The notes under the pieces: model-generated | The model's input: the letters and a program-made list of their open reading frames with translations, nothing else | Databases searched by the model: none | What the model was told of the DNA's origin: nothing | Position numbers and translations under genes: made by a program | Assembly (NCBI GenBank): GCA_010015745.1 | Contig: ML978209.1 | Coordinates: 1-64,000, forward strand | Origin: Setomelanomma holmii | Taxonomy: Eukaryota > Ascomycota > Dothideomycetes > Pleosporales > Phaeosphaeriaceae | DNA: 64,000 nucleotides | Direction: 5' to 3' | In this document: piece by piece, positions 34,248 through 44,161 of the stretch | How the letters are laid out: every line of letters starts with the position of its first letter | How positions within the stretch are numbered: the stretch's first letter is position 1

Positions 34248-35341
34248 ATGGCGTCCGGCCCAATGCAACAATGCTGCGTCTCCGGTGTCCTCCACGAAGG
34301 CACACCGATGGGCGAAATAACCAACATAACAGACAAAAGTAGGTATCCCACCACCGAGGTCCTTTGAGACCACTCAGAGCACTGTACACTTGAATTTCTT
34401 CCGCCCCACAAAATTACCACAATCCAATCTTCTCTCCACCAGACTCACCATGCCCGCACAGTCCGTGCATACATCGCCAACCCCTCCGATGGAGAAGTGA
34501 AACACGCCATTGTCCTCCTCACAGACGTCTACGGCCATACCTTCCGCAACAGCCAACTTCTCGCCGACCACTTTGCTCTAAACGGCTACCTGACGATCAT
34601 CCCGGACATGTTCAACGGCAACGAAGTCCCCTTTCCAGTCCCCGCGGGGTGGAGTTTGAAAGAGTATATGAATACCACGATGCCGCGAGTCAAGGAGGTT
34701 GATCCAATTGTTAGTGGGACGGTAGAGTGGCTAAGGAGGGAAAAGGGCGTGGAGAGGGTTGGGGCGGCGGGGTATTGTTTTGGGGGAAAGTATGTTGTTA
34801 GATGGTTGAAGGAAGGAGGAGTTGATGCTGGGTGGGTTTGTATTCATTTGTTTCAAGATCATGTTAGGATCACGTATGAGAATAAGGGCTGTGCGAGACG
34901 AGCACTGGTGTGAACTTGAAGTAACAGGGTAGCTAACGAGAGATTGATAGGTTCATTGCGCATCCGAGTTTCGTTGACAAGGAGGAGATAGAGGGCATAC
35001 AAGGGCCATTCAGTATCGCTGCGGCTGGTACGAAGTTCCCTCTCTACACCATCTCAGATTCAACCTTTCCCTTCATGTCTAAACGCGTCCACTAAATACC
35101 TTCGCTAACTCGATGCATAGCAACCGACGCCATCTACACAGTTCCGCTTCGCCACGACACCGAAGCTATTCTCACCAAGCACAACGTCCCGTGGCAAAGC
35201 TTCGTGTATGGCGGTACCGAGCATGGTTTTGCTGTGAGAGGTAACATGATGGAGGGCAAAGCGCGGTTTGCGAAAGAGCAAGCATTCAAGCAGGCGGTGG
35301 GGTGGTTTGACGAATTCGTCAAGGGAGGAAAGGAGGCGTAG
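34248..35341 (+). CDS. Dienelactone hydrolase family alpha/beta hydrolase
   Basis: Four exons (34248-34338, 34462-34831, 34951-35027, 35121-35341) give 252 residues, the usual size for this family. The nucleophile elbow GYCFGG places Cys136 as the catalytic residue, with Asp182 (ATDAIY) and His214 (TEHGF) completing a Cys-Asp-His triad. An early MQQCCVSGVLHEGTP motif is typical of fungal members. Such enzymes cleave lactone or ester bonds in aromatic degradation, although most fungal paralogs have unknown substrates. No beta-ketoadipate gene is adjacent. There is no signal peptide, so it is probably cytosolic. Introns are 123, 119 and 93 nt, longer than most in this window. The second exon could also begin at 34443, but only 34462 keeps the reading phase. 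Confidence 0.87.
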
Positions 35342-35636
35342 AATGGATATCGAAGTTCCAGGCCAACCTAAGCCTGATCTCTTGCACACGCACGTCTTCT
35401 ACAAGCATAGCCATTGCAATGTGTATCTTTCTGGATGTCGAGATGCATCATCTCGAAGGTCTACTACAGAGTAAGCATTTTCCTAGTAGATAGCCTTGGT
35501 GCGCTAGCAAGACCACAGCTGCGCAATTCCATGGCCCTAGAGTAGTCTGGACGAGCACACACGTCTCAAACGTCTCCATTCAGCACCTACCGCGCCATCA
35601 TGCCCAGTGTAGGCCAATGCAAGCTACAATTCTTTC
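35342..35636. other. 3' spacer after the dienelactone hydrolase gene
   Basis: No gene or distinctive repeat seen. Confidence 0.3.
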
Positions 35637-35716
35637 ACATTCGACCATAGGACATTGAAACTTGGCGGATTAGTAGTCAGGTGGGTGGCCACTGGCGAAT
35701 ACCCGCTGTTGAATGT
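35637..35716 (+). rRNA. 5S rRNA relic with an internal deletion
   Basis: The first bases (ACATTCGACCATAGG) and the last 45 or so (GGATTAGTAGTCAGGTGGG, ACCCGCTGTTGAATGT) match the conserved ends of fungal 5S rRNA. The ends can still form the closing helix (ACATTC with GAATGT), and a T-run follows as a Pol III terminator. Only about 80 bases remain instead of roughly 118-120, so about 40 bases of the middle, including part of the internal control region, are missing. It is best read as a pseudogene of a dispersed 5S gene. The identity rests on recall of the conserved ends, not on an alignment. Confidence 0.75.
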
Positions 35717-37498
35717 TTTTGCATTTTTTCGACCTCCTGCTGCGTGTCCAGAGCTCAAAGGCTGTTGAAAGTGTTGACATGCTCCAGGACTAACCAGCAA
35801 TACGCGAATGTTGGACCTGCGCAGTCTTCTGACAATGAATCTCACGCACTTTCCACAGAAGTTGCATCGCCGGAGCCCTCAGCAGGGGGGCTACACAGAC
35901 TCAATGCCAGGCAAATATGTTCTGAATACTATTACGTCTGGCGCCTAGTCGTGTGAGGTCGTACAGAGTCTCTCAAGTCAAGTGGACAAACGATGGGGCG
36001 TAAGCGCTCACTTTCGAGCTCACTTCGAGTGCGTGGTGTCTCTTGTGTAGCACGAGGCTGACAACCTGACGTTGTTTCGGACTTCGGCTGCGTCGCGTTC
36101 GCAGGCATGCGCACGGTCTGTCCAGGGGAAGTAATCGTTTTCGGCCTATCGAGCATTTCGCGAAGCTTGGCCTAAGGTGCAAAGGTGTCGTCTCAGTCAG
36201 CAAGGGCAATACCATCGACGAAGGTTATGTCGCCTGAAGAGGCGTTCGTAGGAATAAGGTAACTTCTTCTTGAATGAGGCCAAAAGGGTGTTGCCCGGAT
36301 GGACTGATCAAAAGCCCACACCACAGAATTTCCCTCATCAAGACGACTGGCGCCTGAGGTGGGCCTGATCACGGGTGAGTCGCCGAAGATGTTGGCCGAG
36401 AAATAGTCGTCAACATAGGACAGAGGTGGTGGCCAAGCTGACTCGGCGTGCGTTCAAGGCGCCGTGCAAGACATCTCATGCCAAATATGGGGCGGAGAAT
36501 TGATAGGGTCAAGCTCACCAATGAGGTTGAAGCAGGGTTACTCCAAACCCGCAGTCACGGTTCCGAAGCCGGATGCTTGGTCATTGGTCCGGCCCTCTAC
36601 ATCAGTCGACGAAACGTTCGAGAATTGCAAAAGATTTGAATTCTGCAGATAGCACATCGACGAATCCCACTTGCCGTATTATTGATCCAAAGTGCCAACG
36701 GCAACCTAGCTGGATTAAGATTGCTGTGCATCTCCTGGCCAACAGCCTAGGGCGCGCAGGTTCCCCACGCTGGTGAGGACCTTTGTGTTCTGCAAAACCC
36801 ACCACAAGTCCACGCCTGTCCCCACAAGTCTGGCTTCCGAAGGACGGCTCACATGCTTTCGCGACAGTCCGCAGCCCAGCGTCGCGGGGCGGGCGCGGGA
36901 AGGCATGCTGACCTGCATGCGCCATCCCTACTGCATGCCACACTCGCACGGGTTTTTGGGCGTGGAACACAACACTCTCAGCTGCTCATGCCACACCGAA
37001 GGCTTCAGGAACCAGATTAACATATGGTCGTGTCGCGTGTCAGCACCTTCTAGAGCTGGAAGGCTTGGGCTTGCATGTACACACTCAGCACTGACTGCGT
37101 ATGCAGTGTCGCTGAGCAAGTGCATCCAATCCTTGACGCTCAGGGTCTTGAAGTCCGGCAAGGTAACCAAATTGGGAGCCTCTGCAACGATGACTGATAG
37201 TCCCTAGCTGGGCTTGATGTGGGCACAACCACGATGAGATGGCATCGGCAGACGTGAACTACTGTGGTAGAGTCTCAACGTCGGTCGTACGGCTGTTGAG
37301 AGGCTCGATCGACGTCCGAAAACGTTCCGGCGGTACTTCAGCACGTCAGCAGCGCCGTAGCGCAAGCTGTGACGTCGCAAATCAAACGCTGATGGTCCAG
37401 GCGTGGTGTTGTGCCGATATTCGCCCTGCTGCCGTGGTCGTCTGCACGACCTCATCTCAACATCCTGGCCAAGCTGTTGAAGCACAGTGGCCGTGGAG
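35717..37498. other. Long spacer, no gene called
   Basis: Nearly 1.8 kb with many short frames on both strands but none with a start, domain and splice pattern I can defend. It could hold unrecognised species-specific sequence. Confidence 0.3.
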
Positions 37499-38079
37499 CT
37501 TATCGTTCCAACGTGTGCAAATCGCATAATAATCGGGACATCGAGGTTGTGGCATACGCGAAATTCGTGTTTGAGAGGGACGCGTCGGGCTCGTTACGGC
37601 GGCAGGGACGAGCGGTGCACCCCGAATGTGGCTTAGCGCATCTACTCTTATCTCTCCAAGGTCAAAATGTTGGAAATAGGATGAATAAACACGCCCACAC
37701 GCCAAGGCCTCCGCCCAACTGAAACAGCGAGCATATCTATGCGCCCATGAGCAGTACGACCATGCTGCGCTGTGCTGGTCGGATTCCAGGGCGCCGCTGT
37801 CGAGGAGACAAGCACTCCCTACGAACGACGCGCGACGTGGCCAGCAGGAGGGCGGCCTGCGCTTATCGTTGACGTCTGAGTGCAGTGATTGCATGAGTGT
37901 GCCGGACGCGGCGAGATAAGGTACACCAAACAATGACGCGCCTTGCGATCAGCAGCAAGCCCCGGCAGAAAAAGAACAAGGCTCCAGATCTCACACGAAC
38001 CCCACGGCGGTCGCGGCTGTGGGTGATGCACCTCGTTTATTTTGCCTCAAGTGCTGGCCCGTGGACCAGGATAGATAAG
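37499..38079 (+). promoter_or_regulatory. Cluster of GATAAG sites upstream of the ammonium transporter
   Basis: Five GATAAG words: on the minus strand at 37499-37504, 37647-37652 and 37862-37867, and on the plus strand at 37915-37920 and 38074-38079. These are the core recognition sequence of GATA factors such as AreA/Nit2, which activate ammonium-transporter genes when preferred nitrogen is scarce. Function is inferred from site identity and position; the nearest site is 230 bases from the ATG. Confidence 0.5.
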
Positions 38080-38308
38080 AGTAGCACGAGTAGTCTCTCC
38101 CATAAAGACCGAGGCGACGCTACCCTAACCGGCGATAGGGCTCCGATTTCTCCCATTGAAGGGCGTATATTACTGGCACTGTTCCAGTCTTTTAATTGAC
38201 TTCTCTTCTTCTTCCCAAGGTCTTGCCCGAGTCCAACCTTCCTTGACCATCGGTACATCACAACATCCCTGAGTCCACCCAAAGACAACCACTCGGCACT
38301 CGGTCACC

Positions 38309-40086
38309 ATGTCGTACTCGTGGATCGGTCCCCCGACCGTGTTCAATGGTACAGATGCCACCACTGGCGGAGACTCTGGTGAGTACCACTGCAACGCGCA
38401 CGTGCCGAATGCTACACCCGCATCTTGCGCGCCCGAGCATTAAAACTCGTTGCGATTGATTCTTTGAGAATAGAGATACTGACGTGTTCGCAGCCACCGA
38501 GAATTTGAACCAATGGTACCAATCGGGTGACCAGGCCTTCATCATCGTGGCATCGGCCATGGTGTTGGTCATGGTTCCTGGTCTAGCGTTCCTCTACTCT
38601 GGTCTTGCGCGCAGAAAGTCGGCCCTCTCTCTCATCTGGGCTTGCATGTTCTCGTGCTCTGTCATCACATTCCAATGGTACTTCTGGGGTTACTCGCTGG
38701 CTTTCGGCCCCGGTACCAGTGGCTTCATCGGCAATCTTGACAGGTTCGGTCTCAAGGGTGTGCTTGGTGCCCCCAGCCAAGGCTCTCCACTGATTCCTGA
38801 ACTCCTCTACTCCTTTTACCAGGTACGTTCTGCAGCGTATTTCGTGACTGAGTGGTTTCTAACAATACAATAGCTGCAATTCTGCGCCGTTACTGCCGCT
38901 ATCGTCGTCGGTTGCGTTGCTGAGCGCGGTCGCTTGATCCCTATGATGGTCTTCATCTGGCTCTGGGCCACAATCGTATACTGCCCCGTGGCATACTGGG
39001 CTTGGAATGCGAATGGCTGGTTCTTCGCATGGGGTGGCCTTGACTACGCTGGTGGTGGCCCTGTCGAGATCGTCTCCGGTTGCTCTGCTCTCGCCTACTC
39101 GATGATCCTCGGACGCCGCCAGGAGAAGATGATGCTCAACTTTCGCCCTCACAACGTCTCTTTGATCACACTTGGCACTGTCTTCCTGTGGTTCGGCTGG
39201 TTGGGCTTCAACGGCGGCTCTGCCTTCGGTGCCAATCTTCGCGCTGTCATGGCCTGCTGGAACAGCAACTTGACTGCCATGTTCGCCGCGATGACATGGG
39301 TCCTTCTTGATTGGCGTCTGGCTCGCAAGTGGTCTATGGTCGGATGGTGCTCAGGCACCATCTCTGGACTTGTCGCCGCTACTCCCGCTTCTGGTTTCAT
39401 CACCCCATGGGCCAGCGTTGCTCTCGGTATCACCACCGGTATTGTTTCTAACTTTGCCACCAAAAGTAAGTCGATGTCCTTGGAAACCGTTCGAATACAA
39501 TACTGACATGTTCACAGTCAAGTTCTGGATCAAGATTGATGACTCCCTCGATGTGTTCGCTGAGCACGGTGTTGCTGGAATGGTTGGTCTCTTCTTCAAC
39601 GGCATCTTCGGTGCCGACTACATCATTGGACTTGACGGTGTCAACACTGGCATCGCAGGCGGAGCCATTACTGGCACTCCCTCCACCATCTACAAACAGA
39701 TCGCATACATTGTCGCTTGCACCGCCTACTCATTCGTCGTCTCCGCCATCCTCGCTTTCGTAATCGACAAGATTCCCGGTCTCAAGCTCCGCGCAACTGA
39801 GGAAGCCGAGCTTCTTGGTATGGACGATGACCAGCTCGGCGAGTTTGCATATGATTACGTTGAGGTCCGCCGCGACTACCTCGCATGGACGCCCGCTAAG
39901 AACGAGCCCCTTGACGGAGAGCACTCAGTTCCTCAAGGCGAGAGGCACGGTATTTTACAACACAGCCAGATGCTTGAGGGCAAGGCTCCATCAGAGAACG
40001 ACTCGGGTCACGAGCATACTGGAATTGGTGGTGATCGCCATGCCGTGGCCATGGGCTCAGAGCAAGAGAAGCAGGTACACACTTAA
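38309..40086 (+). CDS. Ammonium transporter, Mep/MeaA type
   Basis: Four exons (38309-38378, 38494-38822, 38874-39465, 39518-40086) give 519 residues, matching fungal Mep proteins. About eleven transmembrane helices are visible, with Amt signatures such as PGLAFLYSGLARRKSALS and GLVAATPASGFITPWASV. The cytoplasmic C-terminus (from about 425) has EEAELLGMDDDQLGEFAYD, as in Mep proteins. In the pore the twin-His pair is not symmetrical: the first site is Glu198 (AGGGPVEIVSG) and the second is His347 (AEHGVAGM). Glu at the first site is known from the Mep1/Mep3 subgroup, whereas the bacterial AmtB type has His. The protein takes up NH4+ across the plasma membrane. Introns are 115, 51 and 52 nt. 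Promoter GATA sites suggest nitrogen control. Confidence 0.95.
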
Positions 40087-41586
40087 GCGTGTGTTACTTG
40101 TTTTGTAGTCTTGTTTGTCAAAATCAATTTGTTCTGGAGTTTCGAGATACCACACTGCGTCGCGCGCTTAGATCAATTTTGGCTATTGCATCGAGAGCTG
40201 AGCTTCTTGACGCCTGGCTTGTACCAACTTCTACCTCTTCCGAATATCCTTCAATTTTAACACCTAGTGTACATATAATTCAAGAATGACACCACATACC
40301 TCGAAATCATCCTGTAATAGTCGTTCTCCAAAATCACTCACAGTACTGTAAATTTGGTATTCTGCACTACCTCATACCAGACACTCAGTCGTCAGCCCAA
40401 GCTCACATTCCAAGCTTCCAACACCAACAAGGGTATACAGCTTGTCCTACATGCCCAGCAGTTTCCCGTCCCTTATCAGTCCAAGGAACCATTCATGTCC
40501 ACATTCGTCGATTGGCGCTCGACTCCTCTTCCACCGCCAAGCCTTTCCTTATCTCTTACCCATCCTTCCCGTCCACCCAAACGCGCCATTCCTCCGCTTG
40601 AATCGCGATGCCAACGCTCGATGGTGCGCGGTACTGAGACGATCGCAACACACGCTACCCCGGAGTACCTGGGGGACGGATCCTAATGATGTCAAGCCCA
40701 GACACTGCTGGAAAGTGCCGTTGCTTATGAGCGGAGCTAAAGTGGACTTCATGTCGAGCTGCATCATTGTCTGCGACATGTAGACTCCGTGGACGATGCT
40801 TATCTTCGGGTCACTGTATGCGCAGCAGTCAACTGCAAATGCCTCACAGTGTACTGTACGTGCACCACACAGCTGAACGCCTATTGCTCGTACAAGTTTT
40901 AATCAACCGACCTCCTTCTCCTCCTACTGGTCCAGTTGAAGTGCATCTCATGACGCCAAGCTATTGGCTTGGACTGACCAGACTGGTTCGTCCTCCTCGT
41001 CTTGTAATTCACTCACTTTGCTCCACCACTCAAGCGCCGTCCTTCCTGCTTCCAACGACTGGCCGGATCGATTTTAAAATGCACTAAGACCTTCCATCCA
41101 GCCTGAGTGGTCAGATTAGCCGCGATGCATGGAAACTGATTTGATTTGACATGTTCGCCAATCTGGTCTCAGATCATTTCTTATCGGGAGGCGTCTGGGC
41201 TGGGTTCACGGGTGATGTGGGTCGAGGGAAGGCGAGGCGGGAGCTGTGTGGAGGAGGCTGAGCCGTGCAGCATGCTGGGCGAGTGGGGTAGGATGGGACG
41301 CATCGAGTGGTGACGGGAGCATTTGTATTGGTGCCAGGAGATATTATTTGAATACCTCATCACTGGAGAACTATTGTGTATCTCATTCTTGTTGTTACTC
41401 GAGACCTACTCGCTCGTTGATTATTGATCCATGCTATCATAACTCGTGACTGAGGGATATCGAATATGTGAAAAGGACACAGACACTCTCAAGGTCGTTA
41501 TAATCATAATACCAGGCTGTCGGACACGTTCAGGGACAAATACCTCCTCATTCGCCAACATCCGTCGCGGCATCCAGTACTCGCCA
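40087..41586. other. Convergent spacer between the ammonium transporter and WW-domain gene
   Basis: About 1.5 kb without a supported gene. Frames at 40354-40783 are Ser/Pro-rich and lack motifs. Confidence 0.35.
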
Positions 41587-42477
41587 CTAGAACAAAGCGC
41601 CGCCCAATAACGCACCACCAAGGAAACCGGCAGCGATAGGAAGACCCGCACCTCCGCCATAACCATAACCATAAGGCCTACCGTACGGCCCGGCTGGTCT
41701 CACGATTCTCATGTTGGGGTTTGTGTATGGACCTTGGGCGTATGGATTGTATCCATAAGCACCACGAGGCGCGTAAGGCCCCCTTGGTGGCTCGATGTAT
41801 ACGTCGCGGCCTTGTTGGTCTTTGCACAGGAATTGGGGCTGGCCAGTCTCGATGGCCTTCATAAGCGCCTGTCGAGCACGCAGATGGGCAAGATATGCCT
41901 GGCGCTCCTGCTCAGCGCGACGTATGCGTGCCTGCTCGCGTTCTTGGTGTGTTTGGCCTGTAATCTTGTCCTTCAGCTTCCGGCTAAATTTGTGAAAACC
42001 AGTGGGTTGCGGGTCGCTGCTTGAACCGGCAGCAGTCCCTGATGTCTTGCCCTTCGACGTGGGTCTTCGCGGTAAGTCCTCGTTGTCCGAGTCCTCGGCC
42101 GCGAGATCATCCAGTGTCATCGTCCTCTTCATCCTGCTGTGCTTCTTGCGCTCCTCCGGGCTCAGCGTGCTGAGAAACTGTTCGTCATCGTACGGGTGAA
42201 CCCATATACTACGTGGCGGGTTCGCGGTGGTATCGACAAAGAATTGGTGACCCTCTTGGGGATCGAATGAGCGAACCCAACCCGGGGGAAGTTCACGCAT
42301 CTCGTCCTCCATAGAGCGCCGTCGCTCAGGTGGAATGCCATTGCGCTCTGTTCGGTGGCCGGGTCCATCAGTGGAGACACGGTGTATACCAGGCTCGGGC
42401 GCTGCCTGCGCTGATGAAGAGCCAGTGGCGGCTTCATATGAAGGTGGTGGTTCACTGGGTGCTTGCGGTGCCGACAT
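41587..42477 (-). CDS. WW-domain protein, 296 aa
   Basis: An intronless frame. A WW domain spans about residues 63-95 (LPPGWVRSFDPQEGHQFFVD through SIWVHP), with the two signature tryptophans Trp67 and Trp92. Near the N-terminus PPSY at 11-14 fits the PPxY motif that WW domains bind, so self-association or a partner with both modules is possible. A basic charged region follows (EERKKHSRMKRTMTLDDL, HQEREQARIRRAEQERQ, the latter probably a coiled coil). The last ~70 residues are Gly/Tyr/Pro-rich and end in a hydrophobic GFLGGALLGGALF. I know related fungal WW proteins of no fixed function, so a role in ubiquitin or membrane adaptation is only a possibility. The ATG is the first in frame. Confidence 0.85.
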   Translation of the reverse strand: MSAPQAPSEPPPSYEAATGSSSAQAAPEPGIHRVSTDGPGHRTERNGIPPERRRSMEDEMRELPPGWVRSFDPQEGHQFFVDTTANPPRSIWVHPYDDEQFLSTLSPEERKKHSRMKRTMTLDDLAAEDSDNEDLPRRPTSKGKTSGTAAGSSSDPQPTGFHKFSRKLKDKITGQTHQEREQARIRRAEQERQAYLAHLRARQALMKAIETGQPQFLCKDQQGRDVYIEPPRGPYAPRGAYGYNPYAQGPYTNPNMRIVRPAGPYGRPYGYGYGGGAGLPIAAGFLGGALLGGALF

Positions 42478-44161
42478 ATCGAGATTCGACTAGGATTTAA
42501 TGGGGAACAGTTTGTTGCGAATGGCCTCACAATTATGGTGCGTGTGTATTGAAATGTTATTTCAGGGTCCAGGGAGTGTTTGCAGGAGAACGCGCGAAGT
42601 AATCACAAATAAAAGCATCATTGTGATGATGGGGTGTGGCGTCAGCTTCACAGCAGGAAGCTTCCATGACGTGCAGAAGCTGTGGCGCAGTACTGTGGCG
42701 TTCGTTGATCGCTTCTGAATAAGCGGACCTCCGAGCTCGCCACCCACCTTCATCGAACACTGAATCACTCGCCAGAAAGAGCAGGACTAACGAGTGCGCC
42801 GTGGTTTGAGAGTACCCAAGAAAGCCTTCGCCCCCTCAATAGAGCCAAAGGAACCGGCGCAGCCTTTCGATCTCGCGGCGTCGGCAGACCCAGATCTGGA
42901 TTGTGCGCGTGCCATTGGTCACACGGCCATCTCCCTTTGGCAATGAGGCGCATGTTTGGGGAAATCTCGACATCAGCAGCCGAAAGTGTGGAACTGTTTC
43001 GGCAGTCATGCAAGTTGTGCAGAAACGGTTCTTCAGCCATGGCTTTCTTCTTCATTCCGTTCCGTATACGCTTTTCGATCATCAACCAAAAGTCCTGGAA
43101 CAGTCGGCTACCCCGCGGGCCAAAGTGAACTCTCGGTAGTCTAACATATACCCTGTACTTCGATGCCAGATATGGCTTGAAGCAGTTACCAATGGGAAGC
43201 GAATCTCTGGCTCAGCCATCGCTCACAGAACATTCTCAGTTTTCGGGCCCACCCGCTCGTCATGTTCAAGGTGACGCTGGAACTCGAGCTAGGGCTATAT
43301 TGGATTGCAGCACGAAAAGCAAACCTTCCAAGTCTGCCGCTTACTCGAAAGCCGTGTTAATCGACTTGAATCATGTCACGAAATGTCTAGGATATTTTCC
43401 CAATTGGGTGAAGGACACTTGACCAGACTTAACGGGATGACCAAGCCTCATGCTAGGAACGAACTCTGTATGAATCTCAAGCTCCACTGAGCGCCGGATC
43501 TCATGTCTGCTCCTGGCATCGTGACGAATCTGGGAAACACTTCGACCGCGTGCTAAAGAGATGTGGGTGTGGCGCCAGCGTCATGTTCTCCTTTCCTTGC
43601 AAGCCCTTGCATTCGACGATCGATATTTCGCAGGCAGAACGAGACCACTCTTGATGCGCAATCTACTTCGAAGAAGCCGAACTTCAGCAGTACGCCAGGT
43701 AGTCCAGATAGCGCAACACGAGTTGTTGCCGAAGATGCGCGCACGTCAATTGCTCCCCAGAGCCGGAACCTGGGGCTCTCGGTTACACTGTTCCTTGCGA
43801 GCGAAGTTTGTGCTATATTGTACAGGTACCTGCATTCAGGTGGTTTGTCTGTAACCCGGTCATCATTAAGGGTCCCGCCTTATCCACACCTGAGCTTCCT
43901 GTCTCGGGGGAAGATCATGACCTGCCTAAAAGAAAGATTCGCGGCTTTTCTCACATGGAAGCAGTCAATATGCCCAAGATGCGCTCCCCAGGTCAACGTA
44001 TAAAGTCTGGAGGAGTGGCAGGGTAACCAGCGCACGCATGCATTCTTCGGCACATTCCAGGAACATATCAACAAGCCTTCTGTAATGCACATACGGCTCT
44101 GTCTTTTGATTGTCTAGACACTGGTTTTGATCTGATACACGACTTTTCAGGGCCTTTCAAT
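42478..44161. other. Intergenic between the WW-domain and GH81 genes
   Basis: Several short frames, such as 42765-43085 (minus) and 43563-44003 (plus), look partly coding in places but have no joinable model or family. The region should hold both divergent promoters. Confidence 0.3.

Noticed and set aside
36773..37933. Overlapping frames on both strands upstream of the ammonium transporter
   Set aside because: They are antisense to each other, low in any motif, and lie across the GATA-site promoter region.
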